Position numbers and translations under genes: made by a program. 64,000 bases of DNA from Monosporascus cannonballus. Its lineage: Eukaryota > Ascomycota > Sordariomycetes > Xylariales. Numbering within the stretch: position 1 is the first letter of the stretch; every line of letters begins with the position of its first letter. The notes under the pieces are model-generated. The model ran no database searches. It was not told where the DNA came from and saw nothing but the letters and a program-made list of their open reading frames with translations. The stretch spans positions 248,001 through 312,000 of the forward strand of contig QJNS01000053.1 in NCBI GenBank assembly GCA_004154925.1, given 5' to 3'. Below, one piece after another: positions 24,601-38,564 of this stretch.

Positions 24601-27600
24601 AATTATTTTCGGGAGTTTATAATTTATAATAATGTAAATAATATAAATAATATTGAGAATATAATAATTTTACAGTTCCGATTACAAAGTAAAGAAAACC
24701 GTAATATATTTTATAATATATATTATATAAATATTATTTTCATAATATTAAACGAAAAAAATCCGTAATTATACGTAATTAATTACCAAATAAATAACTT
24801 TACATAAAAGTTAGATTTTTAAATATTGTAATATATTCGATATTAATATTAAAAATTTCGGTTATTACCCGGAATATCTAATTATTATTATATTTATGTA
24901 AAATTTTAATATAAAAACATTTTTAAATCCAACCGGGGAAAAAATAAAAAAATCCTTAAAACTAACCGGGAACTTGATTACGCCGACAAAGGGAAAACGC
25001 GGTAAAAACAAAGCTAAATCCGGCCGTTAATTTTTATTAACAGAACCAAAACACTTTAATTCGAAAAAAATAATTATTAAAAACTTTTAACAAAATAACG
25101 ATAAAATATATAAATAATCTTAAAAAATATTAATTAGGACCGTATACCGACAAATATTAATTTTAATTATAAAAGAATAAAATGATAAAACATAATTAAT
25201 AAAGACTTATTATAAATCCAGGATTTTAAATATTTTAAATTAATATTTTAAAAAAAACGGACGCCAAAACAATTATATTAATAACGAAAAAATAACTTCC
25301 TTAATATTGGCGAAAAATTATTTCTATTATTTATTTATTTATATAATCAATTTTTTACCTTAGTTATTTAACTTGAATCAAAATATCTTAATAATTAAAA
25401 AAAGTATTTTAAAAATTAATATACTAAAATCGATAGAAAACCGGAAAATAAATTTCAAATAATTTTAATTTAACGTCGTAAATTAAAAGCTATAAATTCA
25501 AAGGATAATTTGCTAATAACTACGATAAATTATAATTCGAATTATATAATATAAAATTCGGTTAATATCTCTAATTAAAAAAATGTATTATATTTTTATT
25601 ACGGCATATAATTAACTTAAATTAAAACGAATTCATATTTTATATAATTCTTAAAATATTAAGATTTAATAAAAATAACGAATTTACTAAATAAATAATA
25701 TATTAATAATTTTAATTAATATTATAAAAATATTTATAATTATTGTATTTTATAACCGTAACGCCGTATCGAAACCGAACGCGTTTTTTGTTATCGGCCT
25801 TAATTAAAACCAGCAAAACTTCGTTTTTTACTTTCTAACCTAATACTATAATAATGGTTTTAATTTATTATTAATATTATTATCCGATAAATACCGTTTA
25901 TTGTTAATACGTAATTTTTTAATTTCGATAAAAATTATTATTTTAATTTTTTTTCCGATATATTATTTATAATATCGGGCTCCGGATTATGACATTTTGG
26001 CGATACCGGCAATTTCGGTAATAATATAAAAATAAACGAATTATGCGAATATAAATACGGTAACGAAAATAAAGTTAAAAAATTAAAAATATTTAAAAAT
26101 GATAACTTTTACGGTAACGTTATAAATACAGGAAATAAAGCAGGTTTTTAAAATTACTTATTATATTATGAATTACGAATATAAATATAAATGTTATTAT
26201 AACTGAAATTATCATTTTAAATTATAAAAATATATAAATTATATTTTGGTTTAATATTTAAATTATTGGAATTACCGTTAAATCGTTAATTATTAATTTA
26301 AACCGAACGACCATATACGATATGCTTTAATTAAAACGGAACATAACTTAAAATAACCTTATAATTTTTTCCAATATTTATTTAATTTATAACATAATAA
26401 TAATTAGTAACCTATATAAATCGGTTTGCAATATAAAGATATAACACGGTTATTTTTAATTAAACAAATTCCGCCGCTTACGGAAAATTATTCATGCTTT
26501 TAAAAAATTAAAAATATAACTTTTTCGTATATTATATATATCGTAAAAAATGAGCGGTTTTTTAAAATATCTTAATATTGTTATTTATCGAAACCGGGAA
26601 CCGCTTTAATCAATTCGATTATATTTTAAATTAAATACGAATCTTTAATTTCGTTTAATTTATTCGGAAAGTTATTAAATAAAAATCGTTTAAATTTAAT
26701 AAAAATAAATATTTATTTTGTTTTTTTACTGCTAAACGGAAATAATTACGTAAAAAATAATTCGTTCGCTCGTTATTTATATCAGGATTTTAATATTAAT
26801 TAAATAATTACTTTTACAGAACCGGTTTTTAATTATTTTTACGTAAATATTTTCGAATTTAAAAGTTTGGGTATATAGAAAAAGTTAAACGTATATATAT
26901 TATAACAAAATTTAACCGGAATTAAATTATTACGGTTTTTTTTGCATAACAATTTCGTTTTTTTTCAAATATGCCAAAATTATTTTACGTATATATTTAC
27001 TGTTAAATAACGCGTATTATTAAAGCTTTAATTTTATCCAATACCGTAAATTAAAATTATTTTATTTCGAAAATTTAAAAATAATATTTTAACTGGTCGA
27101 AAATCAACATTAAAATTTAATAATTAGTTTGTTTTAATCGGGATTACTTGTAATAAATTTCGTATCGTTTTTTTTATTATCTAAATTTATTACGTTACTT
27201 TTTATTATAATTTTTATGTTTTTATAAATAATATGGTTTTTAATTTACCGGGCCTAAAAGTTTTTAATATTTTATTTTTTTTAAAATAAACAATTCGGTT
27301 TTATATTTATCGAATATTTAATAAGGTAATAATAATATAACTTATTTATAGCTAATTATATTTAATTACATAAGATTATAAATTATTTAACTAAATTATT
27401 ATTATATATTTTAATTAAACATTTTTATGATATATTTTATTATATTATTCAATTAATATTTGGAATATTTATGTTAAATTTAAAACTAATAATAAATATC
27501 ATAATACAGATAAAATTATTTAATTCCTTCAAATTATTATATATACGAAATTAATTTTATAAGATATTTCGGAATTTTAAAATTTAATAACTTTTTTATA

Positions 27601-29101
27601 ATTTTAAACGAATATTTCCGATTTATTATAATCTTAATTAAGTAATTATAAGTATTTATAATTTTGCCCTTATTATTAACGTAAATAATAATTTAAATAA
27701 TAAAACGTAAATTATTAAATTAAATTAAACAAATATTATTTAATAGTCCGAATATATTAATTATTAAATAATTTAATTATTATTAATTTAAACGATAATT
27801 TTTAAATATAAAGAAAATAATAATATCGATTTTGGAACAATTAATATTAAAATGTCGGATTTCCGTTTTATAATTATATTTATTTAAGCCGCCGATTTAA
27901 TAAAAACCGTTATATTTTGTAATTCTTTTTTTATAATATTATAAGCAATTATTACATACGTAAATTAATATATATTAATAAAAAAATAAAAAATAAATTA
28001 TAAATCTTAATATGTTTAAGCCGGAAATCTTTTTATTTCGATAATAAATATATTTGGTCGATAATAACCAAATTATATTGTCGTTCGAAAATAAAATTTA
28101 ATATAATAATTTAAAATTAAAAATAATATGGTTATACCGTCCGCAATTATACGGTCGAATGTTTTTAAAGTAAGTTTTTTCGTATTTGCAAATATTAAAA
28201 TAAAAATAAAATAAAAAGTTACTAATATAAACATTTACTATTTTTTTGCCAATTTATTTAATAATATATTTTAAATAATAATTAAATTAATTATTAAAAA
28301 AATTAAGTTATTAAAAATTTGTTAAAATTTATTTTAATAACGAAAAAAATATTAAGTTTTCCGAAAACCAAATTATATATTATATTAATTTATTTTTTCC
28401 GTAAATTACGGCTTTACTTATTAAATATAACGCCTAATATAAGGTGAATAAACCGACAGCATAAGGTTTTCGTAAAGTTATTAGCCGTATATATAACGTT
28501 AATATATAGGTTAATTACGTTTATATCGGCAAAAACCGATAAAGATATCGGATAAAAATAAACGTTTTGCTTTGGAAACTTAAATATTCCAAGGTTTAAA
28601 ATATTTTTTTTTAAATTTTCCAATATATTATCCGTATTTAATTAATTTAAAAAAAATATATTTCGGAATTTATTACGAATAGCTTTAAGCTTTATATATT
28701 ATCATTTTGGCTTATAAAATTATATTATTATCGTATTGGCCCAAAAAGAATAAAAAGTTATAATATATATTAATTAAAATTTTAAATTATTTTTTTATTA
28801 TAACAATTTTTATTTCGTATTAATTAATATCGTTATTATATTAAAAAATAAAGATTTTAATTTTGCATTAAATTATATAAGTTAAAATACTAAAAGTTTC
28901 GAAATTAATATATATTATTAAAATTAATAATAATAATTTTTACGAATTTATATAAAAACGTATCAAACGGAACGAAAAAATCACAATTTGTTATTAGGCC
29001 TTATTTTGGAAATTTTGTTATTTTTGTAGATATTATTTTTAAAGAAGTTTAGCTAATATATTGAACCCGTAACAGATTTTTCTTAATTAAAAGCTATAGC
29101 T

Positions 29102-29168
29102 ATAGCTACGACTGCTGCGCCGCAGGCGCAGCCACAACCTCCAAAATGGGGTCCTGATCACGATAAGG
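29102..29168 (+). pseudogene. ORF start at the inner end of arm 1, ATG lost
   Basis: From 29102 the frame reads I-A-T-T-A-A-P-Q-A-Q-P-Q-P-P-K-W-G, with ATA where arm 2 has ATG. It runs outward to the end of the element and stops matching arm 2 after CAACTTAT. This stretch is GC-rich and hardly mutated, unlike the rest of the arm. It could be the first codons of a gene truncated at the element end, or a terminal sequence that is open by chance. Confidence 0.42.
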
Positions 29169-29176
29169 CAACTTAT

Positions 29177-30940
29177 AACTGGTATTGGCCGAAAATGGCT
29201 TTTTTTTTCCGCTTCGCGTTCCGGAATCGATAATAACTAACTGATTTAGGAAATCTAACTTAATACGGCGTTACCGTCGCTAAAAAGAACCTAGTAATGC
29301 ATTTTAAGCTTTATTCGATAATAGTACGTAATATTATTAAAGATCTTCTTCGAAGGCTGGAGTAACTTCCGGTATAAGTAAACAAAGCTATGTAACTTTG
29401 CGTTCCGAATCGTCCATTTTATTAGGGATACGACTAGGGTTTTTTTTTTCGGAATTATTACTAATTGCCGAATTAAAGGAACTTTCGTCGGAATACAAGT
29501 TATGGGCTTTATTAACTTTTACCTCCTTAACTTCCTATAAAATTTCCTAATTAAGAAGGTTTATAGCTATTACGATAGTATTGTAAATGATTTTTTTAAG
29601 CTCGTTTTGTTCTGCCGACTTATCCACCTTCCTAACAATACCTGTTTCCAAGGGATCGTTGTTAAAGATAGCTTTAAACGTCCTTAAAAAGGTTATTGCT
29701 GCAGGTGGAATAAGGATATTGTCGATTTGGTCGTTTAGTTCTGCGATTTCGAACGAGGATTTTTTTTTATTCGCCCTAATATTTCTTCGTTTCGTCGAAA
29801 GTAACGTCCCTGATAGTAATAACGTATTATTGCGAAAAAATCCATACCCGATATATGTTATTAGTTACGTATTTTGCGAGGTAGCCGATATGCGCTTTGG
29901 AATTTATCTTTTTTAGACGTTTTGCACCCCGACGGATAACTTCCGTAAGCGCATAAGCTTTTGATCCGAAAAAAACGATATTCGTCATATTTGCTTTTAA
30001 ACCTTTTTCGGTGATAGGTGTTTTATCCGTTTTAACTAGTTATTGGTTAAAAATTTGGATAAGGGTTTTTTAACTTAGAGCATAGATAAATATGCGATTA
30101 GCGATATATGTGGCTACTTTTACAACTTCCGGCTATAGGTCGGAAAAAAAGTTATTGCTAATAATTAAATAACGCGTTTTTATAATAATTACGCTTTCGG
30201 TACATTTTTAAACGCCTATAGGCTTTTTGGTATATGGAGATAAAAGCTTATGGGAAATACCTATATCAAAAAGCTATTTTCGAAATTTGTTCCCAAAGGA
30301 AATCTTGCTGTCTAATACGATCGTTTTAATTTTGATATAGAACTATTTCTTAAAAAAATTCCTGTATTTATTAGGGCGGCTAAAATGTATTTTTTCCGCT
30401 TTAAGGTATAATTAATCTTAGCCTTAATAACTGGATAAGTAATAATTAACGTTTTCGTACGCCCGTCGAAAGCGTTATTAAATTCGAAAAAATTAGCATA
30501 TATCGTATTAAAAAATTTGTTTTCCTTAATCGGTTATTATCGTAATATCTTTTTTCGTATTTTAGCGACCTAATAATTTTGATATTGAATTACTAAAAGT
30601 AAATGGATTTTCGTTCCAGTAACTATATACATTACTTTTTCGAATACGCGTAAACCTAGATAAATTAAATTTTAATATTATATCGTAACGTTTCTTTTTA
30701 AAAGCTTTAAAAGAAATCGGAAATTGTTGCCGTAAAGCTTTTGTTATAAAATTAGTTTCGGAAATAAAAACTTCTAAACCAGAGGTTCCGAAACGAAATC
30801 TTTATTTTCGCTCTTAAGGATAACTTTATCCTTTAGATCGCTTTCGTTCTCCGGGACGGTAGCGGTAAGCTTTTTTTCGATTACTGCAAAAATTATTAAA
30901 GCAATATCGTTATTATCGTTTTTCGGCATTATTTTAACAT
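29177..30940 (-). pseudogene. Copia E integrase
   Basis: Reverse-strand copia integrase between the GAG-pre-integrase block (31021-31045) and the integrase-RT linker cut at 29177. Recognisable pieces are RTKTLIITYPVIKAK, SFYLHIPKSL and AFKNVPKA (copia type: AYVHIPK), and a Ser/Glu-rich C-terminal tail with SDESSFNSAISNNSEKKKP. The linker reads GKKKPFSANTSYKL at its end and continues in frame as EFAKRNTYLI at 18512 after arm 1 is removed. Mutation is lighter here than in the arms. The catalytic triad was not located with certainty. Confidence 0.75.
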
Positions 30941-32190
30941 AATATATAACAAGTTAACGTTTAATCCAATTAACCTTAATTATCTTCGTATTTAATACCT
31001 TATAATATACGACGTCGATCTCGTAATTCCAATAAATCCCGACCTATAAAAAGAATTTATGCGAAATTAAGTTAATATATATCTTAAAGATATATAAATA
31101 ATTTTTTTAAAAAAATATTAAACCTTCTTAACGGTATAATAAGCATAATTTTTCGTATACCTTTTTTTACGATATCAAAATATTTTTCTCCGGCTAGGAG
31201 TTTTTCGTTAACTTTAAGTAAATATAAATCAAAAAAATTAACTTTACGATTTTCTATATAAAAGTTAAAATAAGTATCTAATAGTATAAATCTTTTTAAA
31301 TTATATCCGGTAATAATATTATTAACCTATAGCCCCGTAAAAAGTTTTTTAACGAAAAATATTGAAATTAATTAAAAGGTCGATAACTTATCGTTATTTT
31401 AAATATGCTTAACGGTAGCTTTTAACCCGTAAATTCCGTTCAAAATACGTTTATCTACCTTTTTTCTAATTTCAGAGTTTTCGGTTTATCTTAAAGGTTT
31501 AATTTTTTTATAAATATAAGGGCAATTTTTAAAAATATGTAATTCTTTATATAAATAATTTTTCGTTAAATAACTATAACGATCGTTACCGTTATTTTTA
31601 CGGCTGGTATCGCGGTTATTAGCCCCCTTTATTTAATCAAAAGTTTTTTTATTTGAAGTAACGCCGAACGCTCCTTATAATAACTGTTTTGCGTTAACGC
31701 CTTAAGCTTTCTTCAACCTTATATAGCTTCGGAACCGTTCCACCAGCTTTTGTACGGATAATAGCGTAATAGGGTTCTTGCTTTCGAATATAGTTTTTTC
31801 CATTGTAATAATCTAAGTAACAAAAAAATCGGATAAATAAATATTAATAACGTTTAGGAAGTTAAGATGGCCGTAATAACTTGCAACGGCCAGAATCTGA
31901 AATTCCGCGGTTTTAATATATATTTTCTAAAATGTAAATAATTAAATATTTATCTAAATCTTATTAGTTTTTAACGTTTGCTTATATCGAACGTCGACTT
32001 CGTAAATTCGAACGTTATTATTAAGTTTAATTTTATTTTGTAAAATAATTAATTTTTTTCGAAACATAACTTTTTTTTAATATATTTAATAATTATTAAG
32101 ATAAACGGATTAATTTAAGAACATATTAACTTTAGCGAATACCTTTTTTTAAACAATATATAAGGATTGTTTTTCATTATATGCCTTTAA
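30941..32190 (-). pseudogene. Copia E gag (C-terminal part), protease and GAG-pre-integrase domain
   Basis: In order on the - strand: gag with AYNEKQSLYIV near 32185-32150; a decayed zinc knuckle ending KNCPYIYKKI at about 31517-31540; the protease active-site LLDT at 31273-31284; and the GAG-pre-integrase block GIYWNYEI at 31021-31045. This is the standard copia order. Gag breaks off at 32190, where element G is inserted, and resumes at 38945 with FEKALK, in frame. Stops are mostly TAA. Confidence 0.8.
32186..32190. repeat. TSD of element G, left copy (tttaa)
   Basis: Identical to 38940-38944. It lies inside the copia E gag frame, which reads E-K-A-L-K-A-Y-N-E across the restored site. Confidence 0.88.
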
Positions 32191-32565
32191 TGTAACGGCT
32201 AAGCGGTTTAACCAATTATTAAACCTTAATCGTACGGGTTTATGTTAACAGAAATATCGTGGAAATCTGAGCAATAAATATAATAACGTATAAGGTCTCG
32301 TAATTCCAAAGGTGCCTTAGGCAACGATATTATATTACAAATTAATACTATTTAAATTATTAAGATAATAAACGTATATATTTTTTCTTTTTTTCGTTTA
32401 ATTACTTATAATTATACGGCTAAGTATAATCACGATCGTTTACAATTCTCTTAAATTACTTTTAATTATTAGCTTAATAATAATTATCGTTACGTAACCT
32501 ATAGAATAATCCGTATTATCTTTATTTAACCGTTTTTTAAGGTCGAAACCCGTTGAATCGTAACA
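32191..32565 (-). repeat. 3' LTR of element G (type III U3)
   Basis: Starts tgtaacggctaagcgg, with the CA end intact on the other strand, and ends gaatcgtaaca. U3 (about 32400-32565) has tacggctaagtataatcacg and attagcttaataataattat; there are no ccagtaagcc repeats. It is followed by cgatctctcttttctc, the complement of the polypurine tract. Confidence 0.92.
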
Positions 32566-32587
32566 CGATCTCTCTTTTCTCAAAATC

Positions 32588-33190
32588 TTGCCATTAAGAT
32601 TTTTTTTTCCTTTTTTTTTGTTTAATAAATATTCTTTTTTTTATTTCCAACCCATATCGTTTCGTATTTCCAAAATTTGTCGCGTTTTTCGTTTTTTTAC
32701 CATTCGTTGTACTAACTTTATAAAAGTCTTTAACGAATTTAAGTACGAAATTATGCCTTACTTTTATTATTTTTCGAAAAATATAAAATATAAAACAATA
32801 AAGAATGTTTCAAAATATAAGAAATATATTAATTAAAATCGGTCCTACGATAATGCCGGCATATCTATTTTTTTATAAAATATTTATCGCAAATATTAAC
32901 GTTTAAAACGTAAAAGAATACTTACTAAAAAACGATTATTAAAGCTTTAACGGCTTTACTTCAAAATTTAACGTCGTTATTAAAAAGAAATAAAGTTTTT
33001 TTTTCGTTTTATTCCTTTACATAAACAAAAAGCGCTAATTCGTTCGAAAAGCGTTATTATGGTATAACGCAAGTTTTAATTGTTAAACGAATTAAAAAAA
33101 ATAAAAACTTTAAAAATAAAAATAATTAAAGGCTGGCGTTACGGTTATTACGTTAACGTATATTGTAGCCGATTGGCCCAATATCCCGGT
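32588..33190 (+). pseudogene. Antisense ORF remnant in element G (Cys-rich, basic coiled coil)
   Basis: An 82-codon open stretch from ATG 32588 continues in frame to about 33190 with TAA stops only. It contains FTIRCTNFIKVFNEF, then EIMPYFYYFSKNIKYK, which is homologous to the A antisense ORF. A long Lys/Arg-rich helical part follows (LKRKRILTKKRLLKL) and then LLNELKKIKTLK. The first Met could be 32588 or a later one, because the early part is Phe-rich and may be leader. Same position and polarity as in A, D and I. Confidence 0.58.
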
Positions 33191-36100
33191 TATTAATTGG
33201 TCGGCTATTAATTAGGATATGCCCGTTATTACTAATAAAAAATTTTCAATAGGCGTTAAGTATTAATAAGATTTTTGGCAAATTCCTAGGTATTTTCGAA
33301 ATTCGAGTACTTTTTCTATTTGATCAGGTATTAGGTAAATCTATTTTATTTCCGTATATTAAGAATTTTTTTTACTTCGTATATTTATTCGTTTTTTATT
33401 TTTATATCGTTATATACCATATGTATTTTAATTATATCCGTTATTAATTCGAATTAAAAAAATAAGAAATAGAATAAAATTTAATTTTTAATAAAAATCT
33501 TAATTTATAATTATTTTTAAAACTTTTTTATTAATTTTATATAAATTAATATACTTAAAATCGAGCTTTTTATTAGGTCGTTTCGTTTAAATATTTTTTG
33601 TAGCAAAAAAAACTATTTTCCCTTTTTCGAAAATTAATCTTTTTAACCTTTTTTAATTATAATACTTATTTATCTGATTTCGTACGAATTCCAGTTTTAT
33701 TTTCATTTCTTAATATAATTATCGTAACTGTTTTAATATAAGGATTATTTTAACATTGATTAAACCGTCGTTACGTATTTCCTTATAAACTTTTGAAATA
33801 AAACCAAAATTTATATTCGCAAATATTATATTAATATTTTTATAATAACTAAAATTATAAGTTAATTATGCGATTAGTACTTTTTTAACTTATTTATTTT
33901 ATTTATAATTAATATAATATCCTCAATAAATGTTTAAGATTTAATTTATTCGTTTTATTTATTTATTTATCTAAGGTTTAAATACGTTAAATAATTTGTA
34001 ATTTAGGCCGATTTATATTATAAGATTTTGTTAAAATTTTAAAACGAATATTAATTCTTTATTTAATATGATATTTATTAATAATCCGTATATATTAAAA
34101 ATATACCTACAAAAAAATATGTGCTATTTATTTGGCGTTTATGTTTTCGTAATATGGAAAAAATAAGAAAATTTCATAAATCGATTAACGATTACGAAAG
34201 TATTATCGTAATATATTTCCGTAATTAAATTTTTTAATATAAAAAATTTAATATTAAAATCAAATATAATTAAATATTATAATTATTTTGTGACTAATAA
34301 TAGCTATAGTTTTTCGTATTGTTTATTTCGTTAAATCTTTGTTTTAACGCAAATATTATAATGTCATATAATTTTTTATATCGTTAATTTTATTTCAGGA
34401 AAAGAATATATGCGTTAAAGCCGTTTTAATGTTTTGTGGATCTCTGGATATCCGTATAATTAATATTCGTATATTTTTTGTACTAAATCCATTTAATAGT
34501 TTTCTAAAACTTATATTTTATTTATTTTTTTAGTTTTTTGGGAAACCGTGATTATATTGCTAAATGTTCTAATATTTATCGGAAGATATTATCCGAATTA
34601 TCATAATTTATCGTAAGCGTAAGTATTTTTTTATAATAGTATCGAAAATTATATAGCTAATTTTAACTAATTTTCTTCAAAATTTAATTATTTGCTTAAA
34701 ATATTCATTTTGCCATTCTTTAAGCCTTTTTTATAGATAATAACGAAACCGAAGTTTATTAATTTTTCCGCATATTTTAATTATCGTACTATAAGTTTTT
34801 TAGTCGTAATAAATCGGGTAAAATTTTGATAATCCGTATAAACATTAATCTAATGCAAATTTTCCTTTAGGAAGTGCCTAAATTTCCGAAATGCTATAAT
34901 AATGGCCATAAATTCTTTATTTAAAATGCTGTAATTAAGTTCGGCATTTTTTAATTTATACGAAAAAAATGCAATAAGGTATAATTTACCTTAATTATCT
35001 TATTATCCGATTATTACGCCTAACGCGTAATTCGAAATATCGGTTTTTAATTTAACGAGACGATTTAAATTGTACATAATTAATATTAATTCGTTAATAA
35101 TCGTATTTTTAATATTTTAAAATGTTTTTTCCGTATTTGGCGTTTATTTAAAAAAAATTTTCGTAAAATTCGTTAAAAGCATAATTATTTTACTAAAGTT
35201 TCGAATTAACTTCCGATAATAATTAGCGAATTTAAAAAATACCTATATTTCCTTAATGATCGTTAATATTTATTATTTTGTAATTACAGCAATTTTCTTA
35301 AGATTTTTCTTAATATATTTTAAGATAATAATATGTTTTAAATATTTTACTTTTTATTTATGAAATTAACTTTTTTCCATATTAACAAATAACTTTATAT
35401 TCTGTAAAGTTTAAAAAACTTTTAAATATATTTTACATATATTTTTTCCGTTTTTAAGAAAATGAAAATATTGTCGAAATAACAAATAACGAAAATATCG
35501 AAATATTTTTATAATATATAATTTATTATTCGTTAAAATATTATTAATACGTTCGTAAATCCCATTAACGTAATTAAATATTTAAATAATCCGTATTTCG
35601 TTTTAAAAGTTATTTTTTATTTATATTTCTTTTTAATTTTAATAAGGTTATATTTATTTTTAAAATCGAATACTGTAAATTATTTAACTTTATAAAGTCG
35701 GTTTTTTATTTCCGTAATTAAGGGTAATAATATTTAATATGTAATAATAATATCGTTTAATTATTGATAATTAATTATAAATCGAAATTTCCCATTCTTT
35801 TTTAATACAAAAAACATTAGGTATTTTACTAGTAATTTCGAAAATCGAATTTATTCTTTCTATAACAGATTTTTCAGATATTTTCTAAAAATACGTAATT
35901 CGTCTTTATTAAGGTTATAAATAGGGTAAAACTTTGTCGAAAATCCTTTTTTAAAAACTATTTTATAATTTTATTCATTATGTTTTAATAATTTCGTATC
36001 GAATTTCTTTTTGAAAAGCTATTTGTCTCTATTGTATTATGGTAATATATTAGTTAAATTTTCTAATTTCTTAAGTTATTGTTCTTATTGTCCCAAATTG

Positions 36101-36960
36101 TTACTTAGTTATTTTAACTTTATTCGGATAATAATAACGATACGTTATATTTTTTTTAATATCCGTTTTTTTATATTTTGTTGTTTTATGTAATAAGGTT
36201 TTTATCGTATTTTTATATTTGCATTCGTTATTATTATTAATTAAATATTAAGATTTTAATTTTTTTTCGTTTATTAACAGGAAGTAAAACGAATTTTACC
36301 TGGCTAATTTTACCGTTAATCAAAATTCCGTATTTACGTATCCATAGTAATCCTAAGATTATATCGTAATTTTTAAGTAAAACGATATCGAAATTAACCG
36401 TTTGGTATTATTCTTAAATAAAAATCTCGAAATAATTAATTTTGCGTATAACTTTTCCGTTATCGTAAGCAAATTCTTAATTTTCGACATTTATTATTAT
36501 ATAAAGTTTTAACTTATATTTCTATAATAATTAAAATTTATTAACTATATTTAATAAAATATAATTCCCGCCCAAAATTCCGCAATTTATTATTACGATA
36601 TATTAATATATTCCGATTCGTATTTTTAAGGTAATAAGGTTATTAACGTTTTTTATTATCGCGTTTAAAACCTTTTTTGGAAATTTCTTTTAATTTCTCT
36701 GAGTTTCGTTATTTTACGGCTTTTTTATAAGTAATCTTTTTTTTTTAATTTTTGTTTAAATCTATTAAACCTTACTTATATTTTTTCGTTTAACGTATTA
36801 AGTTATTATATTTGTCGTTATTGCCGGCGTATTATTTCTTTAAGTTATATTAGTTATTTTTAATTTTCTTTTAATTTCCTTTCTTATTAAATAAATTGTT
36901 CTTTTATGTTTACGATTATATCCCATTATATATTATCTTAATTATTATTCCAGAAATCTT
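33191..36960 (-). pseudogene. Element G pol: RT, RNase H, integrase, chromodomain
   Basis: Colinear with D 5231-8978 and I 44050-47795. Chromodomain at about 33215-33365. The RT active site at 35470-35481 reads Y-F-D-N. Open stretch 36011-36193 on the + strand is a shadow. Many stops; dead. Confidence 0.82.
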
Positions 36961-38500
36961 CTATAAATTAACGTATTTCTTTTTTAATAACTTTTTTTTA
37001 TAAAGGTTTACTATAAATGCTAATTAAAAATAAAGATCCGTAATAACTCTTTAATAATATTTTTTACCGTACGCTGGATTAATTCCTTTTCCGTTTAATA
37101 ATTATATTATTTATAATAATAAAAAGGGTTTTTTATAGGTATAGCTCTTTTTCGGGTTACCTTTTTCTTTCGGCCAATTACTGGACATTTTCTGGGGTAT
37201 TAATTCGAAAATATCCATATTATTATTTATCGTTTTTATTATTTCCGGTACGATTTGGAAAATCGAATCTCTTACAGTACATACGGGTAATTCGTTCGTA
37301 AATATGTTATTTTTATTTTTTGTAATTAGGATATTTTCGTCGTCGACAATGTATAACGTATATTTTGCCTTATCGATTAGGTATTCCGAGATAAATTTTT
37401 TTATCCAGTTTTGGTATTCGCATAATTATTTTTATCATATTTTTTGTTATGCTTATAATATTTATTAAGTTAACTTTTTGACTTTTCGTATACCGCGTCG
37501 AATTTCTTATAGTAATAACTTTTATCGGACCTTTTGCCATAAACCTAATACGTATTTAGCTTAAATTATGTTAATAATCTTATTATTATGTTCTTAATTA
37601 TTCGTAAATTATTTTTCCAATATAAATATTTAATTATTTTATTGTAATTATTTAGGTTTTTTGCATTTGTAAACTTTATATCTCATTTTGCTATAATTAA
37701 AGCATTTTATCTGGCTTTAATCTTATTTATAGGTAACGCCGAATTCTATAGGTTTTAGCGCCGTTCCGTAAAAGGTAAAAGGTACGTCTCGTTTTTTCTT
37801 CTGGTTAAACTTATGGTATTCCGAACGTAAAACATATTATCTCTTTTTTTTGTCGTTTTTTAAACTGTTAATTATTAATTTTAGTTACCTTTATAATATA
37901 CTGGTTTAAGGTAATTAATCGTTTAATCTGGATAATTTTATTTTTTATATCGTTTTTTAATTTATTATAAAATATATCGATAAAAATATCGGCCTTATTA
38001 TTTTTTTATTTTGCCTTAGCCGTCAGGCTTTTAAAGATTACGGTGTACTTAAATACAAATCCTTTTTATCCGAATTATAAAAGTTATTAAGCCGTAAATC
38101 TTTTTTCGTCCGGATTGTCGAATTATCGCGTATTTTATTCTCGAAATTGGTATAAAACGAAAAAATCTTATTAATAAAATTCTTTTTATTCGATTTTCTT
38201 TTTTTTAAGAAATTTTTCCTAATAGGTTTAAATTAATTAACCGCCTTTTTTATTAGGCATATTCTTATTGCTAGGACCATATTTGCTAGGTCGTTAAAAT
38301 TTAAAAAGCGAAAATAAATTCGTGCTTAAATTAAAAAAGTTTAAGGATTATTTTTTCTATTATAAGGTTTTGGTTTTTTAGGCTTTATACGGGCGAAAAC
38401 AATTTGGGCAGGCGGCGTAGTTTTTAATTATCGGATTTTTTCTTAAATTCTCGAATTTAAGCTTAAAACTATTAAATAAAGGTTTCCTAAATACTGGTTA
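36961..38500 (-). pseudogene. Element G gag and protease
   Basis: Zinc knuckle at 37663-37704 on the - strand, read C-F-N-Y-S-K-M-R-Y-K-V-Y-K-C. The outer Cys residues remain; the second Cys and the His are Tyr, as G-to-A and C-to-T changes would give. It is colinear with D 15374-16900. The stretch 38500-38564 is the leader next to the 5' LTR. Confidence 0.75.
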
Positions 38501-38564
38501 ATATTTTAACAGTATTAAATAATGCTTAAAGTTTAACGGTATTATTAAATAAAAGTTTATAACG

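Larger units (their letters stand above)
18521..29176. mobile_element. Arm 1: unidentified element of about 10.65 kb, RIP-saturated, inserted in copia E
   Basis: This block has an inverted, colinear counterpart at 53058-63915. I matched the two at both ends and at several interior points, for example 24935-25030 with about 57200-57310 and 26150-26330 with about 55880-56060. It lies in the integrase-RT linker of copia E, and excising it leaves an uninterrupted frame. No transposase, RT, helicase or recombinase could be recognised on either strand; AT content is extreme. Short open stretches such as 19424-19642 and 28414-28623 are not supported as genes. TSD length would suit hAT- or Mutator-like DNA transposons or a LINE, but this is only inference. 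Confidence 0.82.

Noticed and set aside
28414..28623. 69-codon open stretch in arm 1 (- strand), partly kept in arm 2
   Set aside because: Similarity to arm 2 follows from DNA homology of the arms. Arm 2 has stops soon after, no known domain is seen, and the polarity of the element is unknown.
18521..29176. Starship-type giant element
   Set aside because: No DUF3435 tyrosine recombinase (captain) or cargo gene could be recognised. Only the repeated 8-mer is suggestive.
29587..29916. 109-codon + strand ORF with a hydrophobic N-terminus
   Set aside because: It is antisense to the copia E integrase, which explains the region on the - strand.
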